Source: Campanula takesimana
Taxonomy: Eukaryota; Streptophyta; Magnoliopsida; Asterales; Campanulaceae
DNA length: 64,000 bases
NCBI GenBank assembly: GCA_026119855.1
Contig: JAOWBW010000389.1
Location: 558,001-622,000 of the forward strand
Reading direction: 5' to 3'
The notes below the pieces were generated by a model. The model made no database searches. It had not been told where the DNA came from and was given only the letters and a program-made list of their open reading frames with translations. This document shows positions 55,449 to 64,000 of this stretch, in pieces. The first letter of the stretch is position 1. Each line of letters begins with the position of its first letter. The position numbers and the translations under genes are program-made.

Positions 55449-55509
55449 CAATTTTTGCATGATCAAAAGTTAGGTTAAAAAAGACACTCATTTAGGGAGA
55501 GAGGGAGAG

Positions 55510-56215
55510 TACTGTAATAATCTGTGGGTTCTACTTGTGGGCAATACGGAGTACTTATCGCAGCACGTAAAATGGAAGTCATAGGGTCCCACCAAGTAGA
55601 GTCTTGAACATTTTTTTTGAGGTTCATTCTCAACTCAAGAATTAAAAGTATTGAATGAAGAAAAGAGCAGGTGCGTGAGAGTTAAAACGTAAATGGAGGA
55701 ATTATCTTTTCATTCATGTGAGTGTAATAATGGTGACAACAGAGACCTACAACTACAAAGCAAAAGCTGTAAGAAAGTGAAGTGAAAGGTCATTGTCTGT
55801 CAGCTCCTCCGCATTGGCATATTTAGTTTAGGGTAAATATAAAGTTACAATTTATTTTTTAAAAAAAAACTTGATTCACAAAATCATTTATCAATAATTT
55901 ATTGGAGTTTTTAATTAGAGTGTGGCGGGTTTATAATCGATACAACCAATAATATATCGTCATCTCATTTTGTATTTATTATTTTATAGACTTTTTTTTA
56001 TGCCCCTACCATTGCCCGTTTAGGGTAACTTAAAGCAATTACTTTAACCTGTTGGTTTAAATGACTAACTTCCGGTCCGGGTATGATATTGATGGGTGCG
56101 TGGTGAAAAAGTTGTAAACTTGTGGGGGACCATTTGACAATAATCAATGTGCTTTTCATAATCTACGTTTAAACTAAAAACTGAAGGGTGTTTTTAAAGA
56201 TTATCCCAAATTCCT
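55510..56215. other. AT-rich intergenic DNA, no gene seen
   Basis: A segment near 55840-56015 shares a GTGTGGCGG to CATCTCATTTTGT block with about 35375-35430, marking a dispersed repeat. Nothing else is supported. Confidence 0.45.
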
Positions 56216-56222
56216 TTACAAC

Positions 56223-56534
56223 ATCTTCCGTCGACTGATGAGACTTGTCTATGGTAGCATAAGGTTTGAGTCACCCATTTGGGAGGTCCTAAGTTTGAAT
56301 CCACCTCCCCTTTTGTTTAAGAAGCTTCCTCAAAGTGAAAAGGTCCCAAGTATCATTCGATATAGTAATAGGTTTCAAGGAGAACAGCGTGTATCAAGCA
56401 AAGTATCAATCGTAGCTCCCATTGAACTTGTAATAGACAAGGTTATAGATCTGTAATATACTCTATTAAGAATTTGTAAACGATGACAATTGTCTTGTAA
56501 TGAATGATGATATGTTACAACTTCAAAAAAAAAA
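56223..56534 (+). mobile_element. probable SINE, 312 bp
   Basis: TTACAAC flanks both sides (56216-56222 and 56535-56541). The head TATGGTAGCATAAGG followed by AAGTTTGAATCC resembles pol III boxes A and B, and the copy ends in a 10-base A tail. A short open frame inside has no recognised domain. Confidence 0.55.
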
Positions 56535-56541
56535 TTACAAC

Positions 56542-56903
56542 TTACTCTGTTTTTTTTTTGTTTTTAATTTTTTTTCAATATTTTAGGAGAAAAGAGAGAT
56601 TGAAATAGATACTAGTATTATATTATTAAATATGATAATAATTAAAGTACAAAAAGAGAAGAATGATTTTAAGTTCAAATGATATGAAAATAATTTTAAT
56701 TTAATGTTATCATAATATAAATTAAAATTATTATTTTTAATTATTTTTGATAATTTATATAATATTTATTATGAGATGTAGGGACTAGGGAGTAATAGTT
56801 TAATCAGTGAACAGCTTTTTCAATTGTTCTTCAAAACTAAATTGCTAAAGACAGGGGCTAGTTTGGTCAATGTTATAAATATATATTTTTTTTAAAGATT
56901 GTA
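56542..56903. other. AT-rich DNA, nothing recognised
   Basis: Low-complexity AT-rich stretch between the SINE and the copia solo LTR. Confidence 0.6.
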
Positions 56904-56908
56904 CAAAG

Positions 56909-57190
56909 TGTCAAGGATTAGAGAAATAGATAGTCAGAGCCAATCATACATGGAAAGAGATAATTAATATGAGAGACTCAAATAATATTGTATGAAAGAC
57001 TCAAGTATTATTGATACTAGCAATACATATTTATAGGAGTACAAAGAGAGTTCTAGAGTCCTAATCTAATTAGGAATACTAATACAATAAGGAAACTAAT
57101 ATTCTAGAATAATCTAACTTGGTGTACAAGATACAATCTCTATGTTTGGTAATTACAATATGTGCTAGGAATATATAATATTCCTTAACA
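56909..57190 (-). mobile_element. small copia-type solo LTR, 282 bp
   Basis: CAAAG flanks both sides (56904-56908 and 57191-57195). On the minus strand it runs TGTTAAGGAAT to CCTTGACA, with TATAAATA at 57028-57035 and ACTCAAGT/GAGTCTTTCAT repeats after it. No internal region adjoins. Confidence 0.8.
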
Positions 57191-57198
57191 CAAAGGTA

Positions 57199-57500
57199 CT
57201 CCCTCCCATAGTGATTGTTTAAGATTTTTAGTTTGACTTTGCACGCTTATTAAGTAATCCAGACAAACTTAAGACAACAATAGCAGTGTTGGGAGGATAC
57301 TATTGTCCTCATAAATCTGGTGGGTTAAAATTAGCTAACTAAGTGAATTTTTTTTAATTCTTTTTTTTATATATGAATTTTATGAGGACAAATTTGCCTA
57401 AAATATTGTTCATACTTTGTCATTTAAAGAATAAAACAACTAAAAAAATTTAAACTGAGACATACCAAAACTAAATGAAAAGTAAGAACGTTCAGAAAGA
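57199..57500. mobile_element. Stowaway MITE with an eroded right end
   Basis: The left end CTCCCTCCCATAGTGATTG follows GTA. The right part GAGACATACCAAAACTAAAT lacks a clear terminus. It begins almost directly at the LTR target duplication. Confidence 0.5.
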
Positions 57501-57602
57501 AAGAAAAAAAAACTCTTTGATTTAAAAGATAAAGAAATACTACAGTTTGTGATAAATTTCCAACGATTTAAATGATTTTACTAAACCTTTTTATATTTAT
57601 TA

Positions 57603-57850
57603 CTCCCTCTGTCCCTAAATGAGTGTCCATTTTCAAGAAATTTTTATCCCAAAATAAGTGTTTTTTTAGCATAACTTTCTCCCTAAATGTTTTTTTCGAA
57701 ATTTTTGGCTTTTTATACGTTCAAAACTAAATGTTTGGAAATGAGATTACAAGATTGCATATAACTCTTTGCCACCAAAGTGTACAAGAAATTGACATTT
57801 TCAGATATCCCTTAAAATAAAGTTTAGACACTCATTTAAAGACAGAGTAG
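57603..57850. mobile_element. Stowaway MITE, 248 bp
   Basis: Termini CTCCCTCTGTCCCTAAATGA and TCATTTAAAGACAGAGTAG within TA. Confidence 0.8.
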
Positions 57851-58347
57851 TAGTATTCAATGCTGGTGGATTATTAGATATTTAGAATGCATAGTTGAGA
57901 CAAGAAGTGCCAAAAATAAGAAATATTTTAAAGCTTGGGGACAGTCCATAAATAGCTGTGGAAAAAGGCAAGGTCCTCCTGAAGAGGCTTTTCCAAGTTG
58001 ATCGGACTATACGATGGCTGTGGTGTGGCCCTTTTGCTTTGAAGTGGTCAATCAAACGAGACCAGATCTCCTGTACCCATCCGTGTGTCATCCATGTGCT
58101 CAAAGTGATCCGGCCGTTAATATGTTTGAATAATATTAATAAAATATTAATCTTAAAAACTGTGAGCCGTTGGATCACTTTGAACACATGAAGTGGCACA
58201 CCGAATAGGCATAGAAGATCTGCTCTCCAATCAAACCGCCATGGAGGCAGAATTGGACACACACTACCTCCAACCAAATAGTACATGTTATCTCATCTTA
58301 CAGATTTTATCCATATTAAATATTTCTCCTTTCATTTTTGAACTATA
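57851..58347. other. intergenic DNA with a 105-bp foldback
   Basis: At about 58088-58192 the arms ATGTGCTCAAAGTGATCC and GGATCACTTTGAACACAT are inverted around an AT-rich loop. Open frames here show no domain I recognise. Confidence 0.5.
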
Positions 58348-58625
58348 CTCCTTCTGTCCTATCCAAATTAAGATTTTTGGGTTAGACACGAGGATTAAGA
58401 AAAAAAATGTTAGTAGAGTAGGTGTTGTGAGTATGACAAGTGAAATATGAGAGAAAAAGTCAGAGAGAAAGAATAATGAGTAGAAAGTTGTTGTGAATGT
58501 GATGTGGGTTCGATTAAATAAAACACTTCTATTTTTGGGTTGTCATACTCACAACACCTACTCCACTAACACTTTTTCCTTAATCCCCGTGCCCAACCCA
58601 AAAATACTAACTCGGGTGGGACGGA

Positions 58626-58626
<1 letters not shown>
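58348..58626. mobile_element. Stowaway MITE, 279 bp
   Basis: Termini CTCCTTCTGTCCTATCCAAA and CTCGGGTGGGACGGAG within TA. The right TA merges into a (TA)n microsatellite. Confidence 0.75.

Positions 58627-58669
<43 letters not shown>
58627..58669. repeat. (TA)n microsatellite
   Basis: About 21 TA units directly at the right target duplication of the Stowaway element, followed by further TA/TG-rich DNA to about 58840. Confidence 0.95.
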
Positions 58670-58673
<4 letters not shown>

Positions 58674-58879
58674 GTATATGGTATAGTGGATATTATATAT
58701 ACATACACGTAACACATATTTATATACATAAACATATGTATGTATGATATGTGTGTGTCTATATGGAATATTGGATGTTATATATATATATATATATACA
58801 TATATATAGCACATATTTATATACATTATTATATACTCCCTATATCATGCCCGATTTAGGACATTTTGCCATTTTTAGT

Positions 58880-59610
58880 GAAGAAAATCTTAAGAAAAAC
58901 GTGTTCTACACTAACGCTAGTGTAGAACGTGTTTTTAAAAAAGCGGAGAACGCTGTAAGAAGGCGCGGTGGCATTGATGTAAATAACTGAAACTCATGAA
59001 AACTCACAAGGCACTTTTCGAAACTGTAGGAGACATTTTTCAATGTTATAGCAGGCAGATTTTAACACTAGAACATGCACATGTTTTGACACTATCAAAG
59101 CATGTTTAGACACTTATAAAAGTGTATGAGCAGGCATTTATTTTACATTTGTTATAATACAAGGGCATTTTCTAATGCTATAAAAGGCACAAAATAATTC
59201 AGAGCAGGCACTTATTTGGAACTTGTAAAAAAATAAAATAATAATAAAAAAAATATCAACAGGCATGTTTTAAAATTCAAGCAGGCGCATATAAAAATGT
59301 CTGCTGAATATTAGTAGTGTCTGCTTGAGTTTTCAAACATGCCTGCTGGTTTTTTTTTTTTCAAGTGCAAAAAAAAAAATGTCTTCTCTAAGGTAAAAAA
59401 GTGCTTGCTTGAGTTTTAAAATATGCATGTTGGGTTTTTTTTTTTTTTCAAGTTCCAAAAAAAAGTGCTGGCTTTAGGGTAAAAAAAGTGTCTGCTGTAA
59501 AAATATTGAAAAGTGCCTCCTATAGTATCGGAAAGTGCCTGCCCAAGAACCCTTCTATGTGGAAAACACGTTTTACACTAAGGCTAGTGTAAAACGCGTT
59601 TTTCACAAGA
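58880..59610. repeat. dispersed repeat with inverted edges, longer copy
   Basis: The left edge has ACGTGTTCTACACTAACGCT continuing into its own complement. The right edge has ACACGTTTTACACTAAGGCT followed by its complement. The interior consists of short GCAGGCA and GTGTCTGCT repeats. Shares edge blocks and GCGGTGGCATT with 25350-25770. Non-autonomous DNA element of uncertain class. Confidence 0.55.
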
Positions 59611-59874
59611 ACGACTCTTTTTAGTGTCATACTCGACGTAGTACGGCCAAAAAATTGAAAGATAATACTCCCTCCGTCCCATTTCAAGTTTCACCAATTA
59701 CCTAAATTGATGTCCCGTTGATTGCTTCACCATTTCCTAAAATGGAAAAAAACATGGGGGCCCGCTTGTCATACCCATTAACTTTTCCCTCACATAATTA
59801 AAATGTAGGCCCCACTTGTCATACCCACTAATTTTCCCCTCTCACACATTTAAATTGTAGGCCCCACTTGTCAT

Positions 59875-61266
59875 TGATGAGACGGAATTTATACACTTTA
59901 TTCCTAGTATTATATGAGCTTTAAATAATTATTTTTATGTATTTAGAATAGTTTCTATGTAATTTTGGGCAAATATATATTTTTGGGGTTATTTGTAATT
60001 CGGGAGTATTTTAGTATTTTTATATTTTTACCCGAATGTAATTTATTTATTAGTTAAAAAGGGATCCCAAATACAAAAGAAAGTCAATTGGGACGGAGAA
60101 TGAATTGTTGATGTTGAGTAAAAGAAGAAATGGCTCAGAACTAAACCATGAAGTAAGAAAGCAGCAAGGGTATTGTGGGTCATCACAAGTCATAACAGCC
60201 ATTATGCAAAACAAAACAAAAAAAAAAAAAAAAAAAAGAGAGGAAGCAACTTAATCAGTACGTGTGGGAGCTTTTGTTCCAAGTCGGGAGTCCGAGTGGA
60301 AAACGCTGACGATCTCAAGGCGCGTGGACTGGCATCATAAGGATTCTTTGCAGATTTTTTTGTTTCCTTTCCTTTTTATTAGTTCTTATTATTTTATTTT
60401 ATTTCTTTTTAGAACTTATCCCAAGTATTTAAACTAGTTTCTTTCATTATTTTTGAGGTTACATTCTAGACAATATAATTTTAGATCTAGGTTTTTATTT
60501 TCTTTGTTCATGGAGATTTCAAAGCTCCATATGAGGAACTAAAACCCAAACTTTGGGTTTGAATCTTGAACCATCTTTTGTCAATTTGAGGTATTTTTCT
60601 TTCACAATTTAATTTCTATTCATAATTTTACTTGTTCTTAATTCTAGATCCGTTGCTAGGGTTTATAGACCTGATCAATTTATTTATCTTTGTGATTGGA
60701 TCTTTGCTAGAATTCTCTGTTCTGTGCCAGAATTAGGGTTTTCACTGTAGCAATTTCATGATTTATGCATGTGCCATGGTAAATTGTGATTAGGGTAAAA
60801 TTAAGCAATTATCTATTTTAATAAATAGAAAGTGTTCTTGATCTTAGTTTCTTAAATCTTGAATCAATTAATTTTTGGATCTAGATTGTGCCAGTTAGAT
60901 TTAATTATTGATTAGGGTTTCTAGTGAGTGTGCCACTGCTATTAACTAATCTGAAAGAAGAAACAGAGATTGAAATAAATCTCGGATCAAGTGAATAGAG
61001 TTAAAAGTGAATTGATGTACCGATGATAATTGATTAAAAAGGTGGGGACGAAAACAAATCTGAAGTATTCTTTAATTATTGTTTTTGCTCATATTTAGTT
61101 TAATTTATTTTCTTAGGATTTAATAATTATAATTTTCCCCCAATCTGGTCAAGTGACTGTTCGTAAATAAATAACCGTTCTTCGTGGATCGATTCTGGAC
61201 TTGCCCTAGCTATATTTTTAGAACCTAGTCCAGGTTTAATTTGTAGGTGTGCGATTTAGCCTAGCA
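59875..61266 (+). repeat. 5' LTR of the Ty3 element, 1392 bp
   Basis: Begins TGATGAGACGG and ends GATTTAGCCTAGCA, directly before the primer binding site. The last 33 bp match the retained 3' LTR tail except for one base (TAGCA versus TATCA). Confidence 0.85.
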
Positions 61267-61271
61267 AATTT

Positions 61272-61289
61272 TGGCGCCGCTGCCGGGGA
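61272..61289 (+). other. primer binding site, tRNA-Asp type
   Basis: TGGCGCCGCTGCCGGGGA starts five bases after the 5' LTR. This is close to the tRNA-Asp complement known from Athila-type elements. Confidence 0.75.
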
Positions 61290-61500
61290 ACGGTGTTTAT
61301 TTGTTTACGTTCTTATTTTAATTCTTGTTCTTGTTCTTTTTATTTTCTTTGTATTTATTTTTTTTAGTTGGTTTAGTTTAGTTAATTTAATTTTCTTTTT
61401 AGTTATTTTTAATTTTGTTATTTGTTTTTATTGTGGAACCTTGTAAGGTCCACACCTGTTTTACTGACAATCTGCTTGGAAGTCTTGAATTAGTAAACAG

Positions 61501-63330
61501 ATGGCAGATCAGACATTGAGGCAGAAAACTGCCCCGAATTGGAGCGAGCAACCTCATGCAGTTCAGTTCCCCACTCTGCCTAATGGGGTTACATTTGAGT
61601 TGAAGCCGGGTTTGTTGAGCCAGTTACCGCACTTTACTGGGATGCCCGGTGAGAACCCGAATCAACATATATCTCAGTTTGTGCAGATTTGACAGAGCAT
61701 GAAGCCAGCAGCACTTCCGATTGAGCATCTCCTCCTTAGAGCATTTTCTTTCACTCTGAAAGATGATGCTAGTGCATGGTATTACCATCTGCCGCCTAAC
61801 AACATTACCACATGGCAGCAGATGAAGGAGGTGTTTCTTGATGAGTTTTTCCCACCGGATCAGATCAATGTCATGAAGCGGGACATTAGCAACATGGAGC
61901 AGAAGGTAGATGAGACTCTATACGAGTATTATAACAGGTTCCATAAGTTGTGCAGGAGTTGCCCGTATCATGGGTTTGATGATAATCAGCTGATAGTATA
62001 TTTCTATGGAGGGTTGACAGTCATGGATAAGCAGTTGGTGGATTCTTGCTGCGGGGGCAGTATACTCAACAAGACTACTGAGGAGGCTAATGAGATAATT
62101 GATGAGTTGGCTAAGAGTACTCGGACGCATGGCAGGAGGTCAAGTTTTAGACAGGTCAGTGCTGCGAATTCTAGTAGTGGTGTGACAAATAAGCTTGAGA
62201 CTGATGTTGAGGACCTTAAGGGGATGATGAGACAATTGTTGATGGGTCCACCACAGAGTCAGCAGTACCAGACTAATCAGTATCAATACAGACCACCGTT
62301 CGAGCAGCAGCAGCAGTATCAGAGTACCCCACCTAGACAGTCTACAGATAATATGATTCACTCCTTAGCACAAGCGGTAAGCATGATGAATAGCAATTTT
62401 CAGCAGTATCAACAGAAGACCGATACGAGTATCGGTAATCTAGAGATACAGATTGGTCAGATAGTGGATGCAGTTGGGAGACTAGAGGCTAGAGAGGTAG
62501 AGAAGGTACATTCTAGATTAGAATCGAACCCTAAGAAGAGTGCATGTGCCATGACTTTACGCAGTGGTAAGGAAATTAGGAAGGAAGTTGTACCGGAGGA
62601 GCCAGTGACTGAGGTTGGGGAGGTTGTGCCTACTGAGAAAACCCCGGAGGAGGAGAAGAAAGCTGCACCAGAGCCCACAGTTTTTGAGTCGGATGTTCCA
62701 TTTCCTGAGGCATGGAAAAGATCGCGAGAACATGAGCCTGACAAGGCTATCTTTGACACTTTCAAGAGGATTGAGGTAAACATCCCATTTTTAGACTTGT
62801 TGCAGACTGTCCCGAGATATGCCAAATTCCTTAAGGCATTGTGTACGTTGAAGAGGGATCAAAAGGCGAGAAGTCAGAAAAAGGTGAAGATGAAAGAGCA
62901 TGTGTCTGCAGTCTATCATGAGAAGATGCCCAAGAAGTGCAGTGATCCGGGTATGTTTGTTATTCCTATGTCTTTGGGTGATAATTCTGAGCATATGGCC
63001 ATGCTTGACTTGGGTGCTTCAATCAATGTCATGCCTTATGCATTGTTTGAAAAACTCAAGTTGGGACCCTTACAGGATACACGGGTTGTTATTCAGTTGG
63101 CGGATAGGTCGAATGCATACCTTAAGGGGAAGGTTGAGGATGTGCTTGTTCGGGTTGGTAAGTTTATATTTCCTGCGGATTTTTATGTTTTGGAGATGGA
63201 TACGGATCCTAAGGCTCCCATTCTGTCGGGGAGACCATTTATGTCTACAGCTCATACTAAACTAGATGTGTCTAATGGTTCATTGACTATGGAGTTTGAT
63301 GGGGGATTTAATGGAGTTCAATATTTTTGA
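61501..63330 (+). pseudogene. Gag-protease polyprotein remnant of the Ty3 element
   Basis: ATG at 61501 opens gag. An in-frame TGA at 61690-61692 replaces a codon after FVQI, and the frame continues unbroken to 63330. The gag domain has LRAFSFTLKDDASAWYYHLP, YEYYNRFHKLCRSCPYHG and LIVYFYGGL, typical of non-chromovirus Ty3 Gag. A Gln-rich and an acidic linker follow. The protease carries AMLDLGASINVMP (active-site Asp at about 63007) and later LSGRPFM. No CCHC knuckle is evident. One stop codon in over 600 codons suggests a fairly young insertion. Confidence 0.85.
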
Positions 63331-63440
63331 CTCCAAGAAAGACCCTGAGGATGTTCGTGGTTTATGTTTCATGGATACAGTTGAGCCAAAGGTAGATGAT
63401 GTGTCCACTATTTGCAGTGGGGATGATGATATAAAGATAG

Positions 63441-63473
63441 GTTTAATTTGTAGGTGTGCGATTTAGCCTATCA
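63441..63473 (+). repeat. 3' LTR remnant, about 33 bp
   Basis: GTTTAATTTGTAGGTGTGCG through TAGCCTATCA repeats the 5' LTR terminus. The join to the internal region at about 63440 shares one or two G bases, as in end-joining. Confidence 0.8.
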
Positions 63474-63582
63474 GTCATACCCACTAACTTCTTCCTTCTC
63501 ACAACCTTTCTTACACAAATAGCTTTTCTTAATTTGCGTGCATCAGCAAAATGGTGAAACTTGAAATGGGACGGAGGGAGTA

Positions 63583-64000
63583 TTACTTTTGTTCTCATAA
63601 CCTCCTCCATTCATTCTAGTTCCTCTTAAGTCGGGAGGGACGAAAGTCGTATATGTGTGTGTATGTATGATGTATGTATGTATTATATGTATATATACAT
63701 ACATGTAACATATATTATATTATACACCTAGTGTAGCGTATGTTTTACTAAATACATTTGACTAAGTATAATAGCGTCATTTAAATGCTATATACTAACC
63801 AGAAAGTTTGTCTGACTTTGACTTTCATGGTCAACTCCATAAAACGTTGACGACAATATGAAAACCTACCTATCCCTATGCATTTCAAAAAATTTTATGA
63901 ATTCACCGTTAGAATACGGTCGGCCTCAACTTTTAAATATAATTGTTAAAACAAATAGTTAACTACTAATAGTTAAATATAATAGTTAGCTATTTATAGT
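63583..64000. other. intergenic DNA with TA/TG-rich tract, no gene seen
   Basis: A TATGTATG-type microsatellite-like tract spans about 63645-63720. The rest is AT-rich and runs to the window edge. Confidence 0.6.

Larger units (their letters stand above)
54284..55509. mobile_element. Stowaway MITE split by a solo LTR
   Basis: The left part (54284-54356) begins CTAACTCTGTCCCTAAATGA and the right part (55449-55509) ends CATTTAGGGAGAGAGGGAG. Both resemble the 57603-57850 subfamily. Between them lies the solo LTR 54357-55448. The right part is diverged and shortened. Confidence 0.65.
59875..63473 (+). mobile_element. deleted Ty3/gypsy element, Athila/Tat-like, 3599 bp
   Basis: Inserted in the Stowaway with a perfect 5-bp duplication GTCAT (59870-59874 and 63474-63478). 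It has a complete 5' LTR, a primer binding site, gag and protease, and then only the last 30-odd bases of a 3' LTR. Reverse transcriptase, RNase H and integrase are missing. Because the duplication is intact, the deletion happened inside the element after insertion. Confidence 0.9.
59668..63580. mobile_element. Stowaway MITE split by a Ty3 element
   Basis: The left part (59668-59874) begins CTCCCTCCGTCCCATTTCAA. The right part (63479-63580) ends TTGAAATGGGACGGAGGGAG. TA flanks both ends. Joined across one GTCAT, the MITE would be about 309 bp, matching the 311-bp relative at 41382-41692. Confidence 0.9.

Noticed and set aside
58493..58990. Open frames rich in YIYIYI
   Set aside because: They are translations of TA/TATG microsatellites.
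1913..63580. Recurrent CTCCCTCCGTCCC repeats as a CRISPR-like array
   Set aside because: Spacing is irregular, copies occur in inverted pairs with TA duplications, and the genome is a plant's. They are Stowaway termini.

Overview
This is a gene-poor stretch of nuclear DNA from a flowering plant, most likely a eudicot. The genes have canonical plant introns, a plastid-division gene is present, and dozens of Stowaway, Tourist-like, hAT, Mutator, SINE, copia and Ty3 elements fill the AT-rich space between genes. I cannot name the species.

Five protein genes look intact. They are an SH3P2-type BAR/SH3 protein (minus strand, 10 exons, 1428-6878), the ribosome-assembly factor LTV1 (plus, 4 exons, 15170-18543), an intronless EF-hand/TPR protein of the Arabidopsis At1g05150/At2g32450 type (minus, 22533-24968), the chloroplast-division protein ARC6 (minus, 6 exons, 28132-34066) and an intronless LRR receptor-like kinase of the At4g36180 type (plus, 48116-51457). 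A small putative secreted-peptide gene (20831-21199, minus) and a tRNA-Glu(CUC) gene (21511-21582, minus) lie between LTV1 and the TPR gene. These are independent single genes with no shared pathway or operon-like arrangement. All exon junctions were set by reading splice sites directly, and the phases add up to proteins of 369, 543 and 801 residues for the three spliced genes.

Broken genes: a copia gag-protease-integrase remnant (9001-11608) sits against an RPA70-like pseudogene (11595-12350), and the C-terminal piece of a NACK/HINKEL-type kinesin lies at 27530-28009.

The transposon landscape is the most informative part. Two different Mutator-like elements with terminal inverted repeats near 200 bp lie 2.1 kb apart, and each carries a host gene fragment (Pack-MULEs). 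The one at 38640-40411 has a perfect 9-bp target duplication and a piece that may come from a RING-protein N-terminus. The one at 42542-43788 carries the catalytic-histidine exon of a metacaspase. To the right, insertions nest inside one another: an hAT element containing three other elements (46343-47754); a SINE cut by an hAT MITE (51615-52198); a Stowaway cut by a solo LTR that is itself cut by an hAT MITE (54284-55509); and a Stowaway cut by a deleted Athila/Tat-like Ty3 element (59668-63580). Target duplications are visible for nearly every step, so the order of insertion can be read from the sequence.

No CRISPR array, prokaryotic operon or wholly new multi-gene system is visible. The most novel candidates are the two Pack-MULEs and the small peptide gene.
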